A stretch of 64,000 nt of DNA, from positions 62,001-126,000 of the forward strand of contig NZ_RHHO01000023.1 of assembly GCF_003710865.1 (NCBI RefSeq), written 5' to 3'. Below the pieces are notes generated by a model. The model was not told where the DNA came from and made no database searches. It saw only the letters and a list, made by a program, of their open reading frames with translations. This DNA comes from Brevibacillus borstelensis. Its GTDB lineage: Bacteria > Bacillota > Bacilli > Brevibacillales > Brevibacillaceae. This document shows, one piece after another, positions 8,261 through 15,763 of the stretch. The position numbers were made by a program, and so were the translations under genes. Positions within the stretch are counted from its first letter, which is position 1. Every line of letters starts with the position of its first letter.

Positions 8261-9193
8261 ATGGGAGCTTATTTGCTGAAACGGGTTGGATACATGCTGG
8301 TGACGCTGTTTATCATTGCAACTGCTACTTTCTTTTTAATGAAGACGCTCCCCGGCACACCTTTCACCAATGCCGACCGGTTGAATGAGCAGCAGTTGGA
8401 AAACATGAAGGCCAAATACGGACTGGATCAGCCGGTTGCCATTCAGTACGTTCGCTATTTGGCCAATCTGGTCCAAGGCGATTTGGGCATGTCATTTAAA
8501 TTTATGGGCAGAAGTGTAAACGAGGTGATCTTTGAGCGGATCGGTCCATCGGCGCTGATCGGATTTCAGGCGCTGATCGTGGGGACGTTTGTCGGGCTTG
8601 GGCTCGGGGTTGTCTCAGCGCTCCGGCATAACAGCATCTGGGACTACACCTCGGTTACGCTGGCTGTGTTGGGGATGTCGATCCCCTCCTTTGTCTTTGC
8701 CGCTCTTTTGCAGTATTACCTGGGATTGAAATGGGGCTTGTTGCCGCCGGCTCTGTGGAAGGGGTACGAGTACACCATTTTGCCGACTCTTGCGCTTTCG
8801 GTTACGGTAATCGCTACCGTCGCCAGGTTCATTCGGACGGAAATGCTGGACGTGATCAGTCAGGATTACGTCATGACTGCCCGGGCCAAAGGCTTGTCCG
8901 AGACGGGTGTAATCGTAAAACACGTCCTGCGAAACGCCTTGATTCCCGTCGTGACGATGCTCGGACCGCTCGCCGTCAACATTATGACAGGGACGCTTGT
9001 GATCGAGAAGATCTTCTCTGTTCCGGGTCTGGGCGAGCAATTTACGCTGTCCATCGTCGTCAATGATTACAGCGTAATTATGGGGATTACGCTTTTTTAC
9101 AGCTTGCTCTTTATCCTGATGGTTTTCGTGGTGGACATCCTGTATGGTCTGCTTGATCCGAGAATCAGCGTGAGAGGAGCGAAGGCGAAATGA
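8261..9193 (+). CDS. oppB: Oligopeptide ABC transporter permease
   Basis: The 310-residue inner-membrane protein has an N-terminal helix (LLKRVGYMLVTLFIIATATFF), a periplasm-type domain containing LPGTPF and YGLDQPVAIQY, and five further helices. The EAA-type coupling loop TARAKGLSETGVIVKHVLRNALIPV lies around residues 208-232 and contacts the ATPase. This is the standard Opp/Dpp permease 1 layout. GGGG stands nine bases before the ATG. Its last four bases overlap the oppC start (ATGA), implying translational coupling. Confidence 0.93.
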   Translation: MGAYLLKRVGYMLVTLFIIATATFFLMKTLPGTPFTNADRLNEQQLENMKAKYGLDQPVAIQYVRYLANLVQGDLGMSFKFMGRSVNEVIFERIGPSALIGFQALIVGTFVGLGLGVVSALRHNSIWDYTSVTLAVLGMSIPSFVFAALLQYYLGLKWGLLPPALWKGYEYTILPTLALSVTVIATVARFIRTEMLDVISQDYVMTARAKGLSETGVIVKHVLRNALIPVVTMLGPLAVNIMTGTLVIEKIFSVPGLGEQFTLSIVVNDYSVIMGITLFYSLLFILMVFVVDILYGLLDPRISVRGAKAK

Positions 9194-10257
9194 GTGCTGA
9201 ACTGGGAAAAAACGAATCGACTCTGGTGTCGCAAGTACATAGCCATTCGTCTGTCTTTCCGCCTGCCGAAGTCACGGATGACCTGTTCGTCCATGAACCG
9301 CTTGACTCTCGGTTGCAAGAGCAGGTATCGGGCCAGACCGTTTCTGTTTGGAAGGATGCCTGGAGACGGCTGCTGAAAAACAGGGGAACCGTTATTGCGA
9401 TGTGCATCATCGTCCTGATCACACTCTTGGCATTGATCGGACCGCAGTTGTCTGGACTACCCTACGACGAACAAAATCTGACGTTTTCCAACCTGCCGCC
9501 CAAGGTAGCTGGCCTGGAATGGCTCGGTTTTGACGGGAAGGATGCCAAAGGAATCGATCAATACGAGGCAAGAGGGATCACCGAGCACTTTTGGTTCGGA
9601 ACGGATGAATTCGGGCGAGACCTCTGGACGCGTGTCTGGAAGGGGACGCAAATATCGCTTACCATCGCCCTTTTGGCGGCACTGCTTGATTTGTTCATCG
9701 GAGTGGCCTACGGCGGAATCTCTGCCTTTTACGGCGGAAAGATCGACAATGTAATGCAGCGCATCATCGAAGTGCTCGTAGGCATACCAAACTTGATCGT
9801 GATTATTTTGTTCATCTTGATCCTTGATCCGGGGATTTTCTCCATCGTCTTGGCTATGATCGTGACCGGCTGGGTCGGAATGGCCCGTGTCGTACGCGGG
9901 CAGATGATGCAGATCAAGGCGCAGGAATTTGTGCTCGCTTCCCGGGCCCTTGGCGCTTCCAACTCCCGATTGATCGTCAAGCATCTTTTGCCAAACGCGG
10001 TCGGCCCGATCCTGGTCACACTGATGTTTACGATTCCGACTGCCATCTTTTTCGAAGCGTTTCTCAGCTTTATCGGGCTGGGCTTGCAGCCTCCGCTTGC
10101 ATCGCTGGGCGTCCTTATCCAGGACGGGTACGTGTCCATGCGTTATTTCACCTACAAGCTCGTTTTCCCGGGCATTGTGATCAGCGCCTTGATGATCAGC
10201 TTCAACCTGTTGGCTGACGGACTGAGGGACGCGCTTGACCCGCGCATGAAAAAATAG
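9190..10257 (+). CDS. oppC: Oligopeptide ABC transporter permease
   Basis: The 355-residue membrane protein has a cytoplasmic leader of about 55 residues (rich in Ser/Glu), then SVWKDAWRRLLKNRGTVIAM leading into the first helix. A large extracytoplasmic loop ends HFWFGTDEFGRDLWTRVWKGTQISL, the typical OppC motif. The coupling loop ASRALGASNSRLIVKHLLPN is near residues 246-265. It pairs with OppB as the translocation pore. The start overlaps oppB by four bases. Confidence 0.93.
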   Translation: MSAELGKNESTLVSQVHSHSSVFPPAEVTDDLFVHEPLDSRLQEQVSGQTVSVWKDAWRRLLKNRGTVIAMCIIVLITLLALIGPQLSGLPYDEQNLTFSNLPPKVAGLEWLGFDGKDAKGIDQYEARGITEHFWFGTDEFGRDLWTRVWKGTQISLTIALLAALLDLFIGVAYGGISAFYGGKIDNVMQRIIEVLVGIPNLIVIILFILILDPGIFSIVLAMIVTGWVGMARVVRGQMMQIKAQEFVLASRALGASNSRLIVKHLLPNAVGPILVTLMFTIPTAIFFEAFLSFIGLGLQPPLASLGVLIQDGYVSMRYFTYKLVFPGIVISALMISFNLLADGLRDALDPRMKK

Positions 10258-10280
10258 CCGGAATAGAAGGGAGACAAACC

Positions 10281-11288
10281 ATGTACGAACCGATCTTGTC
10301 CGTAGACAATTTGCACGTCTCGTTTCATTCCCAGAACCGGGTGGTCAAAGCCGTCAGGGGAGTCAGCTTTGCGCTGCAAAAAGGGGAGACGCTGGCGATC
10401 GTGGGAGAATCCGGTTCAGGCAAATCAGTGACAGCGAAAAGCCTGATGCGGATGCTGCCGGCCCAAACTGCCAAAATAACGGAGGGCGCCATCCGCTATG
10501 ACAATCAGGATGTGCTGTCCTTTTCGCCGCGCGAGCTGCAAAAGCTGCGGGGCAAAGAGATCTCCATGGTCTTTCAGGACCCGATGACATCGCTCAATCC
10601 GACGATGAAAATCGGCCGCCAAATCATGGAGGGGTTGGCCAAGCATGAAAAGTTGACGAAGTCGGAGGCAAAGCAAAAGGCGATTCAGATGCTGGAGATG
10701 GTCGGGATTCCGCAGGCAGCCGAGCGGATCGATGCCTATCCCCATCAATTTTCCGGAGGAATGCGACAACGAGTCGTCATCGCCATCGCGCTCGCCTGTC
10801 GACCGAAGGTGCTGATCGCCGATGAACCGACAACGGCTCTGGATGTCACCATTCAGGCGCAAATTCTCGACCTGATGCGCGGACTGCAGAAGCAGACAGG
10901 GACGTCTATCATCCTGATCACGCATGATTTGGGAGTCGTGGCCAATATGGCCCAGCGAGTTGCCGTCATGTATACGGGAGAAATCGTCGAGATCGGGCCT
11001 GTCCATGAGATATTCACGAGGCCGCAGCATCCCTACACGAAGGGATTGCTGCAATCGATGCCCCGTCTGGACGCGGACCGCTCCGAGCCGCTGGTGCCGA
11101 TCCCGGGGTCTCCGCCCGATGTGACCAGGCTGATGGGTGGATGCTCTTTTGCCCCTCGCTGTCCCTATGTGATGCGGGTGTGCCATCATTTTTCGCCCCA
11201 ATCGACGAGCCTTGGTCCGGAGCATCAGGTTTCCTGTTGGCTGCAGGACAGGCGGGCAGAGGAGATGCGCCGCTCCTTTTGCTCATGA
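10281..11288 (+). CDS. oppD: Oligopeptide ABC transporter ATP-binding protein
   Basis: The 335-residue ATPase has Walker A GESGSGKS (residues ~44-51), the Q-loop [10 protein letters not shown], the signature FSGGMRQR, Walker [13 protein letters not shown] and the switch His in LITHDLG. The C-terminal Opp/Dpp domain contains the four-Cys pattern [14 protein letters not shown] and a later Cys. GAAGGGAGA before ATG 10281 supports the start. Most Opp/Dpp systems carry a second ATPase, OppF, directly downstream; none is present in this window. The importer may use two OppD copies or borrow an OppF encoded elsewhere. Confidence 0.92.
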   Translation: MYEPILSVDNLHVSFHSQNRVVKAVRGVSFALQKGETLAIVGESGSGKSVTAKSLMRMLPAQTAKITEGAIRYDNQDVLSFSPRELQKLRGKEISMVFQDPMTSLNPTMKIGRQIMEGLAKHEKLTKSEAKQKAIQMLEMVGIPQAAERIDAYPHQFSGGMRQRVVIAIALACRPKVLIADEPTTALDVTIQAQILDLMRGLQKQTGTSIILITHDLGVVANMAQRVAVMYTGEIVEIGPVHEIFTRPQHPYTKGLLQSMPRLDADRSEPLVPIPGSPPDVTRLMGGCSFAPRCPYVMRVCHHFSPQSTSLGPEHQVSCWLQDRRAEEMRRSFCS

Positions 11289-11373
11289 GTGCAAAAAAGC
11301 GAGGGAAACAGAGCAAACCCTATCGGTTCATTGCAAAATCCTGATCTTGCCGAGGAGCCATTTGCAAAAAAAC

Positions 11374-11391
11374 GAAAAAACGGCCGTTTTT
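11374..11391 (+). terminator. Weak terminator-like palindrome after oppD
   Basis: AAAAAC-GGCC-GTTTTT lies about 90 bases after the oppD stop. The stem is short but followed by T residues, so it could end opp transcription. Confidence 0.35.
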
Positions 11392-11415
11392 GAAGGTCTA
11401 TGCGGAATAGCCGGA

Positions 11416-11445
11416 TTCGGAGAGTTCCATTTTTTGTGATACAAT
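11416..11445 (+). promoter_or_regulatory. Candidate promoter of the yitT-family leader transcript
   Basis: An extended -10 (TGA then TACAAT at 11440-11445) with a weak TTCGGA at 11416-11421, 18 bases upstream. A start near 11452 would create a leader of about 225 bases. Confidence 0.5.
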
Positions 11446-11451
11446 AAAGAC

Positions 11452-11676
11452 ATCTCAAAAACGGAAAGGATCAGGATACCAATGGTTCCGTATAGGAGCG
11501 TATGGAAACGTTATGATCTCTCCTACACATAGCGTCGCAGCATGTCGATCGTCACTAGGGCGACTCAACCTGCTGCGAAAGTGAGGAAATACGTATGGAA
11601 CGCTGTCTGTATGTCAGAAGTTCCTCAGTGGTCGGTTGGGCGCTCAAGCCAAAACCGATGACATTGCGAGGAATTA
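11452..11676 (+). ncRNA. Structured 5' leader (riboswitch-like) of the yitT-family gene
   Basis: Four or five nested hairpins are visible: ACGGAA 11461-11466 with TTCCGT 11486-11491; TAGGAG 11493-11498 with CTCCTA 11520-11525; CGCAGCA 11536-11542 with TGCTGCG 11571-11577 (plus inner GTCG/CGAC); TGAGGAA 11582-11588 with TTCCTCA 11621-11627; and TCGGTT 11632-11637 with AACCGA 11653-11658. TTCCTC (11621-11626) can instead pair with GAGGAA at 11668-11673, which contains the ribosome binding site. These two pairings exclude each other, the layout of a translational switch. I do not recognise a known aptamer in it; there is no T-box, SAM, TPP, lysine or Mg motif. Confidence 0.5.
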
Positions 11677-12342
11677 ATGATGAGGAGAGCAAAACCGTTA
11701 CGACAACAGTTTGCACAGCTTAGTTTGATTTTGTTCGGATCTTGTTTATTGGCATTTGCGTATTACCATATCAACTTCCAAAACCACTTGTCGGAGGGCG
11801 GATTCGTAGGCTTGGCGCTTTTGGCCAAGTACGGCTTTAATCTCCCGCCGGCTGCGACGATGCTCGTCCTGGACATCCCGCTTTTTATCATGGCGTGGTT
11901 GCTGAAAGGACGCCAGTTCATCTGGAACACCATACTTGCGTCGCTTGCCTTTTCAGGCTTTTATGAATTGTTTGAACGATTTTCGCCTATCGTAATCAAT
12001 TTGAGTGACTATATGCCGGTCGCCTCCCTGCTTTCCGGGGTGTTGACTGGCCTGGCAACAGGGATTGTTCTGCGCTTCGGCGCTGCTACGGGCGGGGATG
12101 ACATCATGTCTGTCCTGCTCAGCAAATATACCGGTCTGTCGATCGGGACGATCTTTCTCCTGTTGGACTGCATGGTGCTTAGCCTGTCGTTCCTGTATTT
12201 GCCGGTCAAAGAGGTGCTGTACACCATTTTGGCGGTCTTGATCGCCAGCAGGGTGATTAACTGGACGATTGGAAAAGGAACGACGGAGGAAGAAGAGAAC
12301 GTCCATGGACCTGTCCGGGGCGTTTCGACAAGCCACCGATGA
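11677..12342 (+). CDS. YitT-family (DUF161) membrane protein
   Basis: The 221-residue protein has about six hydrophobic segments and the family hallmarks FAYYHINFQNHLSEGGFVGLALL near the N-terminus and RFGAATGGDDIMSVLLSKYTGLSIG around residues 129-153 (the GAxxGGxDxxA-like motif). It is a short YitT relative; longer members have a C-terminal DUF2179 domain, absent here. Function is unsettled. ATG 11677 and ATG 11680 are both possible; GAGG at 11668-11671 gives five- or eight-base spacing. Translation is probably governed by the upstream leader. A strong terminator follows. Confidence 0.82.
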   Translation: MMRRAKPLRQQFAQLSLILFGSCLLAFAYYHINFQNHLSEGGFVGLALLAKYGFNLPPAATMLVLDIPLFIMAWLLKGRQFIWNTILASLAFSGFYELFERFSPIVINLSDYMPVASLLSGVLTGLATGIVLRFGAATGGDDIMSVLLSKYTGLSIGTIFLLLDCMVLSLSFLYLPVKEVLYTILAVLIASRVINWTIGKGTTEEEENVHGPVRGVSTSHR

Positions 12343-12420
12343 GTTTTGACGAAAGCGATAGAAGTATCCATTTTCAATCTGGATCCGACAAGCGACAGGA
12401 GGGCCTCCTGTTGCCAAGCG

Positions 12421-12454
12421 AAAAGACCCGAGGGTTATCCCCGGGTCTTTTTTT
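12421..12454 (+). terminator. Rho-independent terminator after the yitT-family gene
   Basis: AAAAGACCCG (12421-12430) pairs with CGGGTCTTTT (12442-12451), followed by a T run. Confidence 0.85.
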
Positions 12455-12680
12455 GGCTGGGGATACTGCAACTTTTCAATCCACAGCCGTAAACGTAACA
12501 AATAGACATGTACCAGCAATCTGGGCAAGTGCCCCAGAACGTGTCATCGGTAGGCGAATACCTTAACAGAGGAGAGGGAAAACTGTCTGCAAGGAAATGC
12601 AGTCAGCGGCGAGAACTGCCTTCGACATCTATTTAATAGGAAACGATAAAATTACCGGAGCAAATGAAGCATTCAATTGC

Positions 12681-12749
12681 CAATAAAAATCATTCTCATC
12701 GTTGACAGATAATGATTTTCATTATACGATGGTAATGATAATTGATCTC
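12681..12749 (+). promoter_or_regulatory. Promoter overlapped by three Fur-box-like sites
   Basis: A promoter with TTGACA (12702-12707) and TACGAT (12725-12730), spaced 17, is covered by GATAATGATTTTCATTATA (12708-12726). That site matches the classical 19-bp Fur box GATAATGATAATCATTATC at 16 positions. A second site lies at 12681-12700 (best seen on the minus strand, GAGAATGATTTTTATT) and a third at 12731-12749 (GGTAATGATAATTGATCTC, 14 of 19). The cluster predicts repression when iron is plentiful. Confidence 0.75.
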
Positions 12750-12795
12750 AGTGACGAAGCGATTGCTTTGCTAGTCCTTTTTGCGGGAGGGTGCC

Positions 12796-13266
12796 ATGCG
12801 TTATCAAATCAATGGTTACACAGACATGTACACGGTGTTGGCAAATGAACGTAAGGTGGGCGGTGCCGTAGAGGCGGGCTTGATTCGCCTGCGGACCGGT
12901 GAAGAGTTCACCAATGCGGTTCTGACGCGGCTTGAAATGTCTGATGCACAGTTTTGTTCGCTTGGCTTTGTCACCCAGGAAGGCAAGCGTCTGATTGTCC
13001 ATGTGAATGATGTCAGCATGGTTGCAGATGCCGTACATATCAACGTATGTGATCTGAAAAACGAAGTCATGAGGGCGGAAAAAACTGCTGAGCGACTCAA
13101 ACGGCTGAAGCGGCTATGCGAACTGAATGAAGGCAGCTGTACGCCGACATTCCGCGAAGAAGCACTCCTTCTGGCGGAAGATATCGGGATGGAACTGGCC
13201 AGAGGTCATGTCGATTTGTCGTTCCTCCCGGATACGGAAAAAGCGAAAGTGGTGCGAATCGCCTAA
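12796..13266 (+). CDS. Hypothetical protein, predicted Fur-regulated (156 aa)
   Basis: I do not recognise this protein. It is soluble with no signal peptide. The first 80 residues look like beta strands (YTVLANERKVGGAVEAGLI, KRLIVHVNDV), then a charged helix (LKNEVMRAEKTAERLKRLKRL) and a C-terminal part with FREEALLLAEDIGMELARG. Three Cys residues are spread out (near 53, 76 and 110). GGGAGGG before ATG 12796 defines the start. The promoter is covered by three Fur-box-like sites, so it is expected to be made during iron starvation. thiM follows 78 bases downstream with a hairpin between them. Confidence 0.72.
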   Translation: MRYQINGYTDMYTVLANERKVGGAVEAGLIRLRTGEEFTNAVLTRLEMSDAQFCSLGFVTQEGKRLIVHVNDVSMVADAVHINVCDLKNEVMRAEKTAERLKRLKRLCELNEGSCTPTFREEALLLAEDIGMELARGHVDLSFLPDTEKAKVVRIA

Positions 13267-13276
13267 AACAAAATTC

Positions 13277-13312
13277 AAGGCGGCATGTATGAAACAGCGT
13301 ACATGCTGCCTT
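13277..13312 (+). terminator. Hairpin between the Fur-controlled gene and thiM
   Basis: AAGGCGGCATGTA (13277-13289) pairs over 13 bp, with one G-T pair, with TACATGCTGCCTT (13300-13312). Only a weak T tract follows, so it may attenuate rather than stop transcription into thiM. Confidence 0.5.
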
Positions 13313-13344
13313 CTTACGTTTTGGAAACAGGAGTGAAGGAAAAC

Positions 13345-14157
13345 ATGATCAGCTTGCATGATATTGCCCGAACATTAGAACGAGTACGAGAGAAGAAGCC
13401 ACTCGTGCATAATATCACAAACGTGGTGGTCACCAATTTTACAGCCAACGGATTGCTTGCTCTGGGGGCTTCGCCTGTCATGGCATATGCCCGCGAAGAG
13501 GTGGCAGACATGGCCAGACTTGCCGGGGCGCTCGTGTTGAACATCGGTACACTGAATCAGCCGGAAGTAGAAGCTATGATTATTGCCGGGAAGGCAGCCA
13601 ATCAGCAGCAGGTGCCGGTTATTTTCGACCCTGTGGGGGCTGGCGCGACTTCGTACCGGACAGAGACAGCCAGACGCATTCTGCAGGAGGTCAACGTTTC
13701 TTTGCTGAGAGGCAATGCGGCCGAGATTGCCCATGTCATCGGAGAAAACTGGACCATCAAGGGTGTGGATGCAGGGGAAAGCAATGGGGATATTGTCGCG
13801 CTGGCGAAAAAGGCCGCGCTGCATTGGAAAACGCACGTGGTCATCACCGGACGGGAAGATATCATTACGGATGGCACTGCCGCGTATCTTATCAAGAACG
13901 GTCATCCCATTTTGACAAAGGTTACCGGGACGGGGTGTCTGTTGACTTCGGTGATCGGCGCTTTCGCTTCGGTTGAACAAACCCTCTTGACAGCAGGAGC
14001 AGCGGCTCTGGTCAGCTACGGGGTTGCAGCCGAGCTTGCCGCGGAAAAAACAGAGGAAAAAGGCCCTGGCAGTTTTCAAATTGAATTTCTGAATCAACTG
14101 GCGATGGTGTCATCGGAAGATATTTTGCGGTATGGTGCTGTGGCTGTTGCGATGTAG
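13345..14157 (+). CDS. thiM: Hydroxyethylthiazole kinase
   Basis: The 270-residue ribokinase-fold enzyme phosphorylates 4-methyl-5-(2-hydroxyethyl)thiazole in the thiamin salvage pathway. It matches the family from [36 protein letters not shown] at the N-terminus through [11 protein letters not shown] to the VTGTGC anion-hole motif (residues 193-198, Cys198). AAGGAAAAC directly before ATG 13345 sets the start, and the size is normal. No TPP riboswitch is visible upstream. The nearest strong promoter is the Fur-controlled one of the preceding gene, so iron-linked expression is possible. No thiE or thiD partner lies beside it. Confidence 0.95.
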   Translation: MISLHDIARTLERVREKKPLVHNITNVVVTNFTANGLLALGASPVMAYAREEVADMARLAGALVLNIGTLNQPEVEAMIIAGKAANQQQVPVIFDPVGAGATSYRTETARRILQEVNVSLLRGNAAEIAHVIGENWTIKGVDAGESNGDIVALAKKAALHWKTHVVITGREDIITDGTAAYLIKNGHPILTKVTGTGCLLTSVIGAFASVEQTLLTAGAAALVSYGVAAELAAEKTEEKGPGSFQIEFLNQLAMVSSEDILRYGAVAVAM

Positions 14158-14235
14158 GGCCGTTTCGAGGAAAAATTTGCGCATTGAGCATTTAGATCGA
14201 AAGAATGAGGCGGGTACACATTGGATGCGATCGAC

Positions 14236-14439
14236 TTACCGGATCATGGATGCAATGTAGCTGTATTTTTTCAGCGTGTACGACAGAAGCTTTTGCTGAT
14301 GCTCAGACAGTGACAGAAAAACAAACTCCACCTGATCTTGTTCGAGCGGGCGAACGTAGTATTTGGAAATGCCGTGCCTGACGATCTCTTTGTTTAGTCT
14401 GGCGGCGATTCCCGCGTCGGTACGTATGTGTATTTCCAC
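14236..14439 (-). CDS. Hypothetical small protein (67 aa)
   Basis: The 67-residue basic protein (EIHIRTDAGIAARLNKEIVRHG...VRPLEQDQVEFVFLSLSEHQQKLL) has no membrane segment or signal. The start is GTG 14439, chosen because AAGGAGGG lies about ten bases upstream. Function unknown. It ends 79 bases from thiM, convergent with it. Confidence 0.55.
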   Translation of the reverse strand: MEIHIRTDAGIAARLNKEIVRHGISKYYVRPLEQDQVEFVFLSLSEHQQKLLSYTLKKYSYIASMIR

Positions 14440-14675
14440 TGGTTACTCTCCCTCCTTGACCACAAAATAGCGTACCAGAATCAGGCAAAGAAAAACGTCG
14501 GACATGTGACGAAAAAAAGTCCGATCTGTTACCAAGTTGTGTACCTGAACGTGCAATTTCGAATTGTGAAAAATATCCGACTGCCTTGCCTTTGTCTAGA
14601 GAAATTCGCATCAGATGAGAAATCGCGTACAGATGGCTGTCAAACATGCGAGAAGTGGAAGGGAAAAAGAAGGTA
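14440..14675. other. Intergenic region before the tRNA cluster
   Basis: No convincing gene is seen here. The 5' region of the minus-strand 67-aa gene and the approach to the tRNA promoter share this AT-rich stretch. Confidence 0.5.
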
Positions 14676-14704
14676 TTGAAATAACTCTTGTTTTATGATA
14701 TAGT
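14676..14704 (+). promoter_or_regulatory. Promoter of the tRNA cluster
   Basis: TTGAAA (14676-14681) and TATAGT (14699-14704) are spaced by 17 bases, with a TGA extended -10. It lies 41 bases before tRNA-Ser and probably drives all eight tRNAs up to the terminator at 15711-15756. Confidence 0.7.
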
Positions 14705-14745
14705 CATTTGTGTCAAAACGGACAAACACAATGTGATTTGGTACT

Positions 14746-14838
14746 GGATGGATGTCCGAGTGGCCGAAGGAGCACGATTGGAAATCGTGTAGACGGGGAT
14801 GACTCGTCTCGTGGGTTCAAATCCCACTCCATCCGCCA
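14746..14838 (+). tRNA. tRNA-Ser (GGA)
   Basis: The acceptor GGATGGA pairs with TCCATCC; discriminator G and encoded CCA follow. The anticodon loop TTGGAAA gives GGA. The long variable arm is typical of tRNA-Ser. Confidence 0.95.
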
Positions 14839-14851
14839 TCTTGCTTAAAAT

Positions 14852-14928
14852 GGCCCGTTGGTGAAGCGGTTTAACACAGCAGCCTTTCACGCTGTCATAC
14901 AGGGGTTCGAATCCCCTACGGGTCACCA
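14852..14928 (+). tRNA. tRNA-Glu (TTC)
   Basis: The acceptor GGCCCGT pairs with ACGGGTC, discriminator A, CCA encoded. The anticodon loop CTTTCAC gives TTC. Confidence 0.93.
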
Positions 14929-14936
14929 TAACTCAT

Positions 14937-15023
14937 GCGGTCGTGGCGGAATTGGCAGACGCGCTAGATTCAGGTTCTAGTGGTGGCAACACCGTGGAGG
15001 TTCAAGTCCTCTCGACCGCACCA
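14937..15023 (+). tRNA. tRNA-Leu (CAG)
   Basis: The acceptor GCGGTCG pairs with CGACCGC, discriminator A, CCA encoded. The loop TTCAGGT gives CAG. A long variable arm (TGGTGGCAACACCGT) is present. Confidence 0.95.
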
Positions 15024-15026
15024 TAT

Positions 15027-15102
15027 GCGGACGTAGCTCAATTGGTAGAGCGTCGCCTTGCCAAGGCGAAGGTCGCGGGTTCGAGCCCCGTCGTCCGCTC
15101 CA
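15027..15102 (+). tRNA. tRNA-Gly (GCC)
   Basis: The acceptor GCGGACG pairs with CGTCCGC, discriminator T, CCA encoded. The loop TTGCCAA gives GCC. Its 3' end (15082-15103) is duplicated at 15228-15249. Confidence 0.95.
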
Positions 15103-15103
15103 T
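15082..15103 (+). repeat. Direct repeat copy 1: 3' end of tRNA-Gly (possible att core)
   Basis: The 22-base stretch starting CGAGCCCCGTCG and ending CGCTCCAT spans the T-loop to the CCA of tRNA-Gly. It is repeated perfectly 146 bases further on. Confidence 0.8.
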
Positions 15104-15227
15104 GATGCGTATGCAGGTCTCTCACCCGTGCCGGGTTTACCCTCGTGGTAAAACACGAAGAATTGCTCGGGTACTTCAGATTTGGCTGCGCAAAGAAGGA
15201 TACTCGACGAGGTATTGCCAATGGAAG
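15104..15227 (+). other. 124-bp spacer between duplicated tRNA-Gly ends
   Basis: No tRNA cloverleaf and no supported gene is seen. A short open frame (from ATG 15145, MVKHEELLGYFRFGCAKKD) reads through into the next tRNA and lacks a ribosome site. The stretch may be a residue of a lost integrated element or of a deleted tRNA-Gly copy. Confidence 0.5.
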
Positions 15228-15249
15228 CGAGCCCCGTCGTCCGCTCCAT
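15228..15249 (+). repeat. Direct repeat copy 2: orphan tRNA-Gly 3' end
   Basis: A perfect 22-base copy of positions 15082-15103 without the 5' part of a tRNA in front of it. Confidence 0.8.
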
Positions 15250-15255
15250 ATATAT

Positions 15256-15332
15256 GTGCCCTTAGCTCAGCTGGATAGAGCGTTTGACTACGAATCAAAA
15301 GGTCGGGAGTTCGAATCTCTCAGGGCACGCCA
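15256..15332 (+). tRNA. tRNA-Arg (ACG)
   Basis: The acceptor GTGCCCT pairs with AGGGCAC, discriminator G, CCA encoded. The loop CTACGAA gives ACG. Confidence 0.95.
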
Positions 15333-15406
15333 TTTATCCCCCCAGCAAGGGGAGGTACCTCGGTTGATCTGATAGCCTTTTGCGAAAGGCATGATTCATT
15401 TTGCAT

Positions 15407-15483
15407 CGGGAAGTGGCTCAGCTTGGTAGAGCGCTTGGTTCGGGACCAAGAGGTCGCAGGTTCAAATCCTGTCTTCCCGACCA
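15407..15483 (+). tRNA. tRNA-Pro (CGG)
   Basis: The acceptor CGGGAAG pairs with CTTCCCG, discriminator A, CCA encoded. The loop TTCGGGA gives CGG. A 15-base piece of its 3' end recurs at 37766-37780. Confidence 0.95.
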
Positions 15484-15534
15484 TCTTTGTTTTTTTCTCG
15501 AATAGTTGGCTACTATAAATAGAAGCAAGATCGT

Positions 15535-15605
15535 GCGGGTGTAGTTCAATGGTAGAACCCCAGCCTTCCAAGCTGGTCGCGTGGGTTCGATTCCCATCAC
15601 CCGCT
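15535..15605 (+). tRNA. tRNA-Gly (TCC)
   Basis: The acceptor GCGGGTG pairs with CACCCGC, discriminator T. The loop CTTCCAA gives TCC. CCA is not encoded, so it must be added after processing. Confidence 0.95.
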
Positions 15606-15618
15606 CTTTTTCATTTAT

Positions 15619-15692
15619 GGCGGTCGTGGCGAAGTGGTTAACGCACCGGATTGTGGCTCCGGCACTCGTGGGTTCGATTCCCATCGATCGCC
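15619..15692 (+). tRNA. tRNA-His (GTG)
   Basis: The extra 5' G (G-1) is opposite C73, as in all tRNA-His. The loop TTGTGGC gives GTG. CCA is not encoded. Confidence 0.95.
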
Positions 15693-15710
15693 CTATCTGT
15701 CAAACAGCAA

Positions 15711-15756
15711 AAAAGCCCAGTGTTTGTCCAATTGGACAGCCACTGGGCTTTTTTTT
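15711..15756. terminator. Terminator of the tRNA cluster (bidirectional)
   Basis: AGCCCAGTG (15714-15722) pairs with CACTGGGCT (15741-15749); A runs lie before and T runs after, so it also ends the convergent EamA gene. Confidence 0.88.
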
Positions 15757-15763
15757 GCTGGGA

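Noticed and set aside
11452-11676. T-box, SAM, lysine, Mg or c-di-AMP riboswitch assignment for the yitT leader
   Set aside because: The conserved bases of those classes were sought and not found; it is reported as unassigned.
13267-13344. TPP riboswitch before thiM
   Set aside because: None of the conserved TPP motifs (CTGAGA, ACCTGA, GCGTAGGGA) is present.
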